DNA of 52,839 nucleotides from Priapulus caudatus (lineage: Eukaryota; Priapulida; Priapulimorpha; Priapulimorphida; Priapulidae). Shown here piece after piece: positions 31,206 through 41,470 of this stretch. The stretch is from assembly GCF_000485595.1 (NCBI RefSeq), contig NW_014577076.1, positions 549,921-602,759 of the forward strand, read 5' to 3'. Both the position numbers and the translations under genes were made by a program. The stretch's first letter is position 1; every line of letters begins with the position of its first letter. The notes beneath the pieces were generated by a model. That model searched no databases and was not told the origin of the DNA. It saw only the letters and a program-made list of their open reading frames with translations.

Positions 31206-32987
31206 ATGTCTAGCAAAGTGAAAGTAGCCGTTCGAGTACGGCCCTTCAGCCGCAGAGGTGAGTCTGTTTTGATTTTACTTCTACAACTTACAAGTTATGC
31301 GTTTGGTGTCAGTCGATAAGAATAGTATGATAACAACAATGAAATCTCCTAAAAATATCCTAGGAATCGAGATAGCGATTCCGGCACGTGACTTCAAAAT
31401 GAGGAACATATGGAACGTCATAGTTGCTCTAAACTTTACGTAAACCAACAACAACGTACGTAGGTTACTAGGTAGGCCTACCGTACACTTTCCGCCGTGA
31501 CATTCGCAATCCAGTTATTCCTTTCTAGCCAGTAGCGAAATGGAAACTTCTGCAACTACAATCCGCAGGTTTAATTAACGATGTTATCGCCCTTGGTCCT
31601 TTATTCTTCGGTATATGTTGGCTGAAGAATAGTTTTTGATGGTAGCAATGTACGGTTATATTACCAGCTAATAATAGTAATAACATCTTGATGAGTCATT
31701 CGAAAGGCATTTGTGTATTATTTTCACTGCTGGTACATAACATTTAAGGTTGTGTAACTATTTTGTAGGTTGATATCAATACAGCAAGAGAATATACAGC
31801 TAGCACATTAACTAGTGACTTATGTTATGTTATGATCTCGTACTTGTCTGTGTCCACTGCACTGGATAGTGACAAGGTAGTGAGGTACGAAGAGTCGTTG
31901 TCGTATAATGGCGTATAATATGTACCTGAGGTAACTAGGGGCCTAACTATCTGATATGGTTAGGGTTAGGTAGTAGGCGTAGGCGACATACTCGCCGACA
32001 CCTCGTGTACTACATATATATGACAACGACCCCTTCAGCGGTAGTGAGTGCTGCCTTCAGGGATGAACCCAATGTGGGTAAAAAAGTGGGTTCGTGTGCA
32101 TGTGGGAGTGAAGCCTTGACTTGAAAGTGTCAACGTCAGTTGCTTCCACAACACCCACGACTAGGTTGTTCCAGATTGGAATCATCCGGGGGAAAAAAGA
32201 GAATTTAAATGCGTTGTTGTTGCAGTGCAAGTGCCGAAATTTGTCGGGTTTTTCGATCTGGTACTTGACACCCCAGGGTTCAGATATCTGTTCACCGGTA
32301 GTGCTATGAGATGGTATACAACGTTATACATCACGTTATATGCATAGTTACTTTTCAGTAACTAATAAATTATAAAAAAATTGGTGACACTGATAGATAT
32401 ATTTATTATGCTAGTTGTTCAGCTGGCAATCCATCTCCAGATATCTTTGTGAGGAATCTTGCAATTAATGAAACGGATACATAGTAGACTTGCACTTCGC
32501 TGTCACAATTAATAATAAGGTAATATGACCTCAATCAATAAACAGTGGTCTGATACATGTAAGTGCATGTGTACAACAGGCGTAATTGTATGATAAGTAA
32601 TTAAATATAGCCAACTAAGTTATAAGGCTATTAACACTAGATCATGTAAAATGTATAAATTTATCCTAAGTGCATGCTATGCAAGAAGGTCCATGTATAT
32701 ATAGCTTTGTTACCATTAATATTCTGTGCTATTAACTTGTGGTTTTCACCAATCAGCAGTAAGCCTGCGTGATTGTGTAACAATTATGACTAAGATAATA
32801 GTCACCACTCACCAGGGCTCGCATTCATTTTCTGCTATTTCTTTAAGAAATATTTATGCTCTGGGCACTGCTCATTTTCAGAGTATGAGCTTGGAACAAA
32901 GTGTGTTGTGGATATGGTAGCAGATGGTGGAACGCAGCAAGTTGTTCTGTATCATCCTTCCTCATCCTCTGCTAAAGCTGGAGACAG
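31206..32987 (+). CDS. Kinesin-3 motor of KIF13 type, first two coding exons (3' partial)
   Basis: Exon 1 (31206-31257) encodes MSSKVKVAVRVRPFSRR and ends at a GTGAGT donor in phase 1. Exon 2 (32882-32987) starts after TTTTCAG and completes Glu18. It continues YELGTKCVVDMVADGGTQQV and ends at a GTTAGT donor in phase 2. KVKVAVRVRP is the first strand of the kinesin motor domain. The following RRE.EL.TKCVV.M, then VLYHP.SS..K.GDR, match KIF13A/B rather than KIF1 or KIF16B. KIF13 proteins are plus-end microtubule motors that carry membrane cargo. The next expected exon (family segment KVFAFDYCFW, then the P-loop) is not visible in the remaining ~19.8 kb, so either intron 2 is very long, the exon is lost in the gap near 41446, or the locus is misassembled. 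Confidence 0.82.
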
Positions 32988-33436
32988 GTTAGTGGACTTC
33001 GCACATAACATAATATATATTTAAAAATAATGTAACCTCAGTATTTATGAATTAGTTACAATTTTTCAGGGTAATAGTTGCAAGTTTTGGTCCTTATGCT
33101 CCAGATAATTCACTATAGTATGTGGCTGTTTTATTTCAAAGATAAACGTGTGTTCTAAACATGTATAAGACTTGTGATACTTAAGCTAAATTTCAAGCAG
33201 CCCTGTCAGGTATGTGTACACTATGAGAAAGTGCCAATGTAGCCTGATAGACCATCACTTTTGTCTACCCAGAATATCTTATTCCTAGCTGTAGTAAACC
33301 TTGACACTCTGACTGAATAAATGACAAATTGTGTCCAAATATGTGAGTAATATCTTTTACTTTGATGAATTTAGTGTGTTATAATTGAAGTCTAGAGAGT
33401 GATATTAATGGATTCAATTCACTTTCAAGTTTTGTC
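32988..33436. other. Kinesin intron 2 start, nothing else recognised
   Basis: AT-rich intronic sequence with no repeat boundary until the MITE at 33440. Confidence 0.4.
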
Positions 33437-33439
33437 ACT

Positions 33440-33787
33440 GTATCGTGCGTGAAATTCACGGGAGTCCGGAGTCAAATACTCCCAGATTTACTGTCGGACT
33501 CCCTGATTTGATGTATGCAGGAATCTGTGTGACTCCCTGAAATTTCTGCCATACTACCTAGTTCATTCCAGAGCACGGCCTCGTGGAAATACCGTATTTT
33601 TTCAGCTAATATCCAAAGAAAATTTGACAGACGTGCAACCGCATGAATCTTAAAAATAAGCATATATATGCGTTATTGTTAAAATATCTTTAATTTTGAA
33701 CCTCAGACTGCGGACTCCCTCTTTTTGAGGGTGGGGATCGAGTCTGTTGCATTCCCGTGTTCAAATATTAATTTCTACCCCTGTTAC
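33440..33787. mobile_element. hAT-like MITE, copy 2 (diverged relative of 13199-13532)
   Basis: Collinear with copy 1: GGGAGTCCGGAGTCAAATAC, CAGAGCACGGCCTCG and GCAACCGCATGAATCTTAAA are shared, about 85% alike by eye. The right end TTAATTTCTACCCCTG is intact; the left CAGGG end is eroded. Confidence 0.75.
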
Positions 33788-34138
33788 ATAATATTTCTTC
33801 TATTCCCTGTTATTTAATAATTCTTCAAGATTGACTAAAGGAACATGCAGTGAAGATCTTTGCACGTTAAAAACAGAATAGTGATTTTGGTATTGCACTC
33901 ACTCTTGCGCATGTGTGAAGTGGCACTATGTATCACTATCATATGCACATGCACTGCACATGCACTGCACATGCCGTGTTTTCTTTAAATATGCAGCGCA
34001 GCACTGAGTCTGATGCAATAAAATTAGACAACTCGAGCATCTTTATTTGTGGTCCATTCTCATGGCTGTGCCCTGTAGTGCCTTCATGTGGAGATTTCAT
34101 TAAAACGTTTGGATCAGAGAAGCTGCTATTGATTTTAT

Positions 34139-34192
34139 CAGGAGCTCATAATAGAGATTATTATCTCTTATTATCTCTATTATAAGCTCTTG
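34139..34192. mobile_element. 54-bp palindromic mini-element (CARGAG family) with 7-bp TSD
   Basis: The ends CAGGAGCTCATAATAGAGA and TCTCTATTATAAGCTCTTG pair with few mismatches around a short AT-rich loop. The direct repeat ATTTTAT stands at 34132-34138 and 34193-34199. Confidence 0.75.
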
Positions 34193-34199
34193 ATTTTAT

Positions 34200-35060
34200 C
34201 TATGATTATATTATTTTCCATCTGTAGTCTACATGCATGTGGTCATAAACCCTTGTTTTCACCTGTCAAGTGAATCCCTTGATTGGTTAAACACATACAC
34301 ACAAGCATTTAATTAGATCTGTTCACACTAGAATAAAAGGTGAAAATTAAACTGCTCAAAGGTCATCATTATACACCATACGTAACAGTGGTATGCGGAA
34401 TTTTCAGCAGAGGTTATTCTACATAATCGGATTATTTGCTAGACCGAGTATTAATGTGTAATTAAAGATGTGTGTGTTGATTCTTAGAAACAGTTACTGT
34501 TAATTACACAGGATTACTAACGAATACTTTCTATAATACATGGTGGTTCTCCATCACCAGGCATTGTTTTCAATCATCATTTATTCTTCTTGATCACCAG
34601 TTATTACTATTAGTCACTGGTTATTGCTCTTTTAAATTACCATTTATTGTTCTTTACACGAATTACCATCTTTTGCATGGTAGAATATATGTGCAAACTA
34701 GCACGTACAGGTTTTAGCAGCAAATCACATTTTTAGATATAATTAATATAAAATGCATCACATAATATGGGATAATAACTCGGACCAATATTGTTGAATT
34801 TTTCCGTTTTATTTTTGCAGTCATTATCGTGTTGACATAACTGGCTTTCAAATGAATTAGCTTATTATTGTGTTGCAAACATTTATCTGTACGTTTATTG
34901 GTTATGGTAGCGTCTTCTCACGAAAGCTATAAAGCTTATTCCAGAGGATTAAAATCCAGCTCAGCTGATGTACTGTAAAATTTGGAAAGGGATTTTTTCC
35001 GTTTGTTTTGATCCCCCAGCAAATGCGAAATATTATAGAGCTACAAAATTGTGAGTTGCT
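34200..35060. other. Intronic or intergenic, nothing recognised
   Basis: AT-rich sequence with irregular TTATT/ATCACC words at 34560-34640. No coding signal. Confidence 0.3.
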
Positions 35061-35062
35061 TA

Positions 35063-35814
35063 GGCCTAGCGCAGACTTGCGACTTTTTCATGTAACTCGG
35101 CAGCGATTCTAGAATCGCAGTCGAAATTGCTGTGAAATCGCTACGTTTGCGGGAACGTGTAACCGCATGCAACCCGTAGCGATTCTGGTCGCTTGCAACG
35201 AGTTCCAAGAAATCAAACTGATTTGATTTTCAGCAACTCGCCGCTCGCAATCGCTACGAAATTCGAAATCGCATGTCTGCGGGTAGACAGCGACTTGCAA
35301 CGAAAATTCTCGTCTGACCAATCAGCGAGCACCATCTCATCACGTGAAAATGTGTGTTTTTATGTACATGTATGTCTCTATTTGTCGGAGCTGCAACACT
35401 GAAATAATCATACCTTAAATATATAAAGGCCTGCGTATGAAGAGTTATATATATATAGAATATATAACTCATAATTTAGTTATGATTTATAATACTATAT
35501 AATTATTTCTTATTTATCATAATATCATATAGCTTATAGGCATACTAATATATTGTCTCATTGGGTCAATTTTCTACCACATGATTGAATGTTTTTGGGT
35601 GAGTTATGGCAAATCGATTTTTTAATAGTGGAATGGCCCTATACAATATGAGACTCCATCTAGTGTTAGTGGCATGTAAACTAAAACATTGTCATTGAAC
35701 AAAACAAGTCATGGAAAGACAACAGCTGTCGCTTGCGTTGAGGCGTGCGACCGATCGCTTGCGGTTGCAGGTTGCAGCAACGAGCAACCAAAAATTGCAG
35801 GTCTGCGCTAGGCT
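35063..35814. mobile_element. ~750-bp non-autonomous element with inverted CCTAGCGCAGAC ends
   Basis: The left end (G)CCTAGCGCAGACTTGCGA and the inverse of the right end, GCCTAGCGCAGACCTGCAA, agree over ~18 bases. Sub-terminal regions on both sides are rich in TTGCAACG/CGATCGC words. The centre is AT-rich, with a 35442-35470 ATATA hairpin. No target duplication could be read and there is no coding capacity. Confidence 0.6.
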
Positions 35815-36762
35815 TCATGAATATTCGCGAGGGGTTTAGGACGTTTGCGGTGTTTGGCGGTTTCTAATAACAGGATGTGCTCAAGACACATCTTGATTGA
35901 AACTTCTTGGCGTTCTGCGCGCTAGACCTTGATGTACATGCACAGGTTTAGTCGGTCGGTCGATCACAGCTAGCCTGTCTGCCATGCTCCCAACTGCAAA
36001 TTTTACCCGTGCATACGATGGTTCCTGAAATGAAGATACCGGTTGAATTGATTAGAAATGTATCATTGTTGTTTCTGAGTACAATTAATGCCGAGGCCCG
36101 TGTTTTGGGTCTTTGTTGCTGCCCTACGGATGCTGCAACACTCCATCTCTTAATGTGAATGTCATGTCAGCTGCGGATTTCCAGCGCAGTACTCTCTCTC
36201 TCCTGCTGTGAGACTCGCCCGCCTTTCACTTCGCCTTTCACTTCGCTCTTTCGCATGAGACTTGTCTCATCACATCACTTCAGGCGCTGAGATGCATATT
36301 ATAGTTTATCTTCCGTTTTGCACGTTTCCATCAGTGTCAGCGCTAAATTTAGTTTGTCCACAGCGAAATCTCACAGTAAATTTCCTATGAAACTACAGCG
36401 TTTGCAAAGTGACCAACACGAGTCTCAGTGCAGTGGTATCACGGAAGATTATTAGTTTTGGCTGCAATATCAGTAGAGTACCGATTCTACATGAGTCATA
36501 CGAACATTGTATATTATCAGAAGTAGATGGGTTAGGGGTGGATGTGAGCTTTCTCCGTGGGCTCAACATCTTGTCCACTGAAATTTTACTGACACGAGCA
36601 ATTACCATTGAAATAAAGGGAAAACGCCTTCAATAAGAGTACGAGGCATTTTTAAAAGTATGTGTACTTATGTAGATTGAAGGAAGAGTGCTGTGAGTAC
36701 CCCTTCTTACACACGTACAATATCATCACCAGCCTCATGCGTAGGAAATAAATTAGGGGCGG
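35815..36762. other. No gene recognised
   Basis: The frames at 36393-36636 are open on both strands but show no domain. CTTTCACTTCGC is duplicated near 36224. Confidence 0.3.
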
Positions 36763-36950
36763 CAGGGGCGTGTACAGGATTTGTAGCAGGGGGTCTAACC
36801 GTAACCCAAACTTGCGAGCACGCGAAGGGGGGGGCTGGGGGGCCCTCCCCCACAAAATTGTTGAAATTAGCGAAACCCCCTCAGATGCGTTTTCTGCGCG
36901 AGCAGGGGGGGGGGGTCCGGACCCCATGGACCCCCCTGTACACGCCCCTG
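36763..36950. mobile_element. 188-bp MITE with CAGGGGCGTGTACAGG ends
   Basis: The left CAGGGGCGTGTACAGG and the inverse of the right end are identical over 16 bases. The interior carries G-rich runs and CAGATGCGTTTTCTGCGCG, shared with the remnant at 25562-25637. GGCGG flanks both sides, but a longer target duplication is unclear. Confidence 0.7.
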
Positions 36951-37925
36951 GGCGGAGCTTTCTAGATATTAGGTGCCGATTATTTCTTTTCTGTCAGAGT
37001 GACGGTTGTTTCGTCTTCCCCGAACCCACGACTGTGCATCTGTGCATGCTCGTGCACCATGACAAGCTTCAGATGCCACGTGTGTTTCACGTCACACGAG
37101 AGACGTGTTTCTCACGCAAAGACGAGCCGAGCACTTCTCGCAGGAGCAGTAGCGCGACGGTCATGCAGGTTGCCTGTTGAGATTTCGCTTGATGAGCAAA
37201 ATCAATCCCGAAGAGGTTTTTCACTGTGGGATCTGCATCTGGCTAGAATAAGATTTTCGATGGGAATTACGTACAGCAAGAAAGAATTAGGGAGGCCTTT
37301 GTATGGTCGTCTTTGTCAGTGAGCTGTCAGTAATCGAAAACTACTACAAATAGCATTGATTCTCTGCCATCGGTACTTCTCCAAGGCAGATGTGTCGATG
37401 TCTAAACGCTGTATTCACGGCGGCAGCAGAGTACAAACTGCGGCATCACGAATGTCTGCCGGTGCCAAAAACCCATCCGTCCTCGTCCCGAGGCTAAATG
37501 CTTGCACTGCTACTTTGCTCGCTGCTTATTTCCTCGCTGCAGCAGAATTTCGGCAGCGTTTGTGCAAATTTAGTGAGCTCACACGAGACTAATCCTGCAT
37601 GCGGCTTGTCTGGTTGCATGCGAACAGTCACGAAGTATCCATAGATCAAAGTCCTTTGAGTGATTCGGGTGAATCTGGTTATCCCCAGATGCAGAGCCAA
37701 TGCAGATAGAATCCTTTTAACATTTATGATAAAGGATGCCTCAGTGAGAGGGAGGTGCTATAATGCGATTTGAGAAATCGTAGCTTTGTGATTGCATGAG
37801 ATCGCATTGTGCTCGTACCCCTGTGACCTTAACTACCAGATATTCGTTAGCAGCCTGTGCGTTAACTTTGAGAAAAGAAGCAATGGAGGTGTCGGAGTCC
37901 GCAAGCGTTGCCTTACAAGAGTAGC
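36951..37925. other. No gene established; one weak exon-like frame
   Basis: After a good acceptor (TTTTCTGTCAG ending at 36997) a frame stays open for ~60 codons to a stop at 37180 (SDGCFVFPEPTTVHLCMLVH and onwards). I recognise no domain and see no partner exon, so it is not called a gene. Confidence 0.3.
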
Positions 37926-37932
37926 ATTGAAT

Positions 37933-37970
37933 CAAGAGCGTATAAAGAAAGCCTTCTTTATACGCTCTTG
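37933..37970. mobile_element. 38-bp palindromic mini-element (CARGAG family) with 7-bp TSD
   Basis: Perfect 17-base arms (CAAGAGCGTATAAAGAA and its inverse) surround a 4-base loop. The direct repeat ATTGAAT stands at 37926-37932 and 37971-37977. Confidence 0.8.
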
Positions 37971-38299
37971 ATTGAATACACATCTGCCGTCGTTATTCGT
38001 GTTTGCAGTACCAGGCGAGCTATATATAGGCAATCCCGTCGGTATGCACAGTCTGGCAACAATTGTGCATCATCCCATTTGCTGTAGGCAAGAGATTCTA
38101 AACTGCACGTGAATAAGGTGTATTATACACAGATATCTTAAGTAGCAAATACACCCTCATTAGTAGTTGAAATGTTTTGCTCAATTCGTTAGATGGACGT
38201 TTATGTAATACATGATTTAAATGATGAAAGAAGTCCGCTGTGTAATGTAGGTGCAGAAAGTAGTCAACACAGCAAGCACGCGAATTCTAATCTCAATCG

Positions 38300-38719
38300 C
38301 GGTAATTCAAGATATATTCAGAATCACCACGTCTTGCAGGTGGTTCTGGGCCTCTGGCTGAGACAAAAATTTGAAAAAATGATATTCGTCAATAGATGGC
38401 GGTGCGTACAGAGTAACATCACATACGTGGGAATTATGCCGCATCTCTTGACTGGCGCCGTAGCGTAGTCGGTAGGAGTTCGGTTTCATAACCCGAGATT
38501 CCGCGTTCGAATCTCAGCTGGGGGAAAACAAATTTCCCCTTAACTTTTTGACTCTTTAGTATGTACTTCTGCCACTTCAGCGCTAATTGAATTTTTTTTT
38601 TACTACATTCATAAAAAAAGGTAAAAATTTGAAAAAAAATTACTTTACTATTTTTTTTACTATTATTATTATTATTTATTATTATTTTCACGTCTTTTAT
38701 CTTTATATTATTTTTTATT
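38300..38719 (+). repeat. Composite repeat body with tRNA-Met-like head (copy 1)
   Basis: 38454-38525 aligns along a tRNA: box A-like TAGCGTAGTCGGTAGG, an anticodon arm TCGGT/TTCATAA/CCCGA with CAT in the loop (methionine), and box B-like GTTCGAATC. The acceptor and T stems do not pair. Sequence on both sides (AATAGATGGCGGTGCGTACA upstream; CTTTAGTATGTA and TTTTTTATTGTTTGGGA downstream) recurs around 51870-52170. Confidence 0.6.
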
Positions 38720-39590
38720 GTTTGGGATTGGATGCGATGGGATGGGATGGGGTCGGATGCGATGGGATCGGATCGGATCCCATGGGATGGCATGGGGTAG
38801 AAGAGGATGGGATGGGATGGAATGGCATGGGTGGCATGGGGTGGCATGGGATGGGATGGGATTGGATGGGATGGCATGGCATGGCATGACATGGCATGCG
38901 ATGGATGGATGGATGGATGGAGGGAGGGATGGCTGGCTGGCTGGCTGGCTGGCTGGATGGAGGATGGATGGATGATGGATGGATGGATGGATGGATTGGA
39001 TGGATGGATGGCATGGTATGGATGGATGGAGGATGGAGGAGATGGATGGATGGATGATGGATGGATGGATGTATGGATGGATGGATTGGATGGATGCATG
39101 GTGGATGGATGGTGGATGCGAAGGATGGATGAGGACTGGTGGCATGGATGGATGGATGGATGGATGGATGCGATGGATGGAATGGATGGTATGGATGGTG
39201 GATGGATGGAATGGAATGGATGGATGGATGGATGGATGGATGGATGATGGCATGGATGGATGGATGGATGGATGGATGGCATATGGATGGAATGGATGGT
39301 GCGATATGGAATGGATGGATGGATGGATGGATGGCATGGATGGAATGGCATGGTATGGATGGATGGATGGAGGATGGATGGATGGATGAGATTGGATGGT
39401 ATGGGATGATGGATGTGGATGGATGGATGAGCATCGGATGGATGGATGATTGGAATGGAATGGATGGATGGATGGTCATGGTATGGATGGATGGAATGGA
39501 TTTGGCATGGATGGATGGATGGTCTATGGATGGATGGGATGGATGGACATGGATGGATGGATGGATGGATGATGGATGGAGGATAGATAC
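38720..39590 (+). repeat. (GGATG)n/(GGAT)n satellite array
   Basis: About 870 bases: GGGATGGGATGGCATG-like 5-mers pass into ATGG/GGAT tetranucleotides, with a (GGCT)n patch near 38930. Open frames in every phase are periodicity artefacts. Confidence 0.9.
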
Positions 39591-39723
39591 ATAAATAGAT
39601 AGATAAATAGATAGATAGAAGTAGATAGATAAAATAGATAGAATAGGATAGATAGATAGATAGATAGATAGCTACTTAGATAGATAGATAGCATAGATAG
39701 ATAGATAGATAAGATAGATAGAT

Positions 39724-39763
<40 letters not shown>

Positions 39764-39870
39764 GAGATAGATAGGTAGGTAGTAGATTAGATTAGATAGA
39801 TAGATAGATAGATTAGATAGATAGATAGATAGATAGATTAGATAGATAGATAGATAGAATAGAATTAGAT
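39591..39870 (+). repeat. (GATA)n microsatellite
   Basis: Nearly pure ATAG/GATA repeats directly continue the GGAT array. Confidence 0.9.
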
Positions 39871-41445
39871 TTGGCGGTATTTCCTTTTATTTATTTTAAG
39901 GCACGATTTGCGTCGTGTACGGGCGTAATTAAAGCTCTGCTTAGGTATTATATAAATAACAACAAAAACGCGCGTAAAAATTTTTGTAAATTTGGGGGAC
40001 AGTGTTTATTAGTAGCTCACCTGCATTGATTTTGATAATAGTTAATGAATGAAAGCAACGACGCGAATTCTACTGTTCAGGCCCGAGCTTACATTTTACA
40101 AGATGGCTAAAAATCACTTTCAGATGCAGCATAGTACAATTGTTAGCATTTTCAAAACGCTTCCAGTAATGGAACTTCGGCATTCTGGCAGACAATTCCG
40201 TATGCTAACGTGTAGACCATTAAATATCGACGGAAGGAATTAGCGGGGGTTTGAAATGCGTCTAATCTGGATGTAAGCATAGAGTTGTTAAATTACTCAG
40301 CCTGCACCCTGCAGTCCGTTTGTAGTGCCAAATTGCCAGTGCTGCCCTTATTTGCCAGCAGCATGTAGTCTCGGGACTTCTTTTCATCCTAAACAATGGG
40401 ACAATTTATGACGGTATTATTAGCTCTTGAATCTATCTATCTCATGAGCATAGTGTTAGTGTTTAATAGCTGCTGTTAGTGCTATTTAATTAGTATGGTA
40501 CGGGATACGTAGATCAAAATCGCTTACCACGCCCTCGTTGCCGATTTCACATATCAATTACTTTGGTTGCCATGGTCTATTATTGGCAAAATCTGAGCTT
40601 GGAACTAAGGGGCCAGGTAACCGTAATTAGTTGCCTAGATGTAGTTAAAGGACCAGTGGTATTTATAACCATGTAATTATTAATTCATACCTATTCAATT
40701 AGCTTAGTTTCCATCTAAAAAATCAAATCAAGATCAAGAATAGAGTAACGCATCGTGATTGAATTGCTGACTTTAAACGGTTTCTTGTTTGAAAATGATT
40801 AGCAAAAGTGGCAAATTTTGGGATGAGTGATTGGCCAGAAAAAAACAGGAAGCCAACTTTAGGCACATTGCATGATGATGCATTTGCGGGCCTCCGCTTG
40901 TCGTTGTGTAGGTTGCTATTCCTGCGCACGCTGTACGTACCCCACTCCACGCTAACCGTAGTAACGCTGCAGCGACGTCTCTTAGCGGCAAATACAGTTA
41001 TATAGCGGATGGCTCATAGAACCGTCAAGTGCTGTTTTACTGAAGTATCACTTCATTTCATTGACAGTTGAGACATGAATATAAAGAGTATTAGGTCAGA
41101 TCTAATGATAGCCTACGGTGATTTAGTTAGGCTCTTGGATATTATAAGGATGATGGGGATGAGGCCGCGGTTTTGGGTGGTGGGGTGTGTGTCTTTGTTT
41201 TTTTGTGGCGTGTGTGTCGGGTCTGGGGTATTCGACATAAATGGTGAGAGTAAGGAGACATTTGTGGGCTAAATGATGTACTCCTAAACGTAATCTTCAG
41301 CGCGATATCATAGTCGCTACATATAGGGCCTATTATATTAAAAGTGTGCCATGGGCTGGTGGTGCAGTGAAGAACTATGTACGGTGTGCGCAAGTATACG
41401 GATTCGTAACGTAGTCGCTGAACTACAAGCAAGGCAGCTTGTTCT

Positions 41446-41470
41446 NNNNNNNNNNNNNNNNNNNNNNNNN
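41446..41470. other. Assembly gap (25 N)
   Basis: Unknown bases. The sequence immediately right of it (41471-41550) has no counterpart at the matching point of copy B. Confidence 0.98.

Noticed and set aside
38454-38525. Functional tRNA-Met gene
   Set aside because: The anticodon arm looks good, but the acceptor and T stems do not pair and the sequence sits in a repeated composite element.
38434-39594. Long open frames on both strands (up to 305 codons) rich in His-Pro-Ser or Trp-Met-Asp
   Set aside because: They are translations of the GGATG/GGAT satellite; its periodicity avoids stops in most phases.
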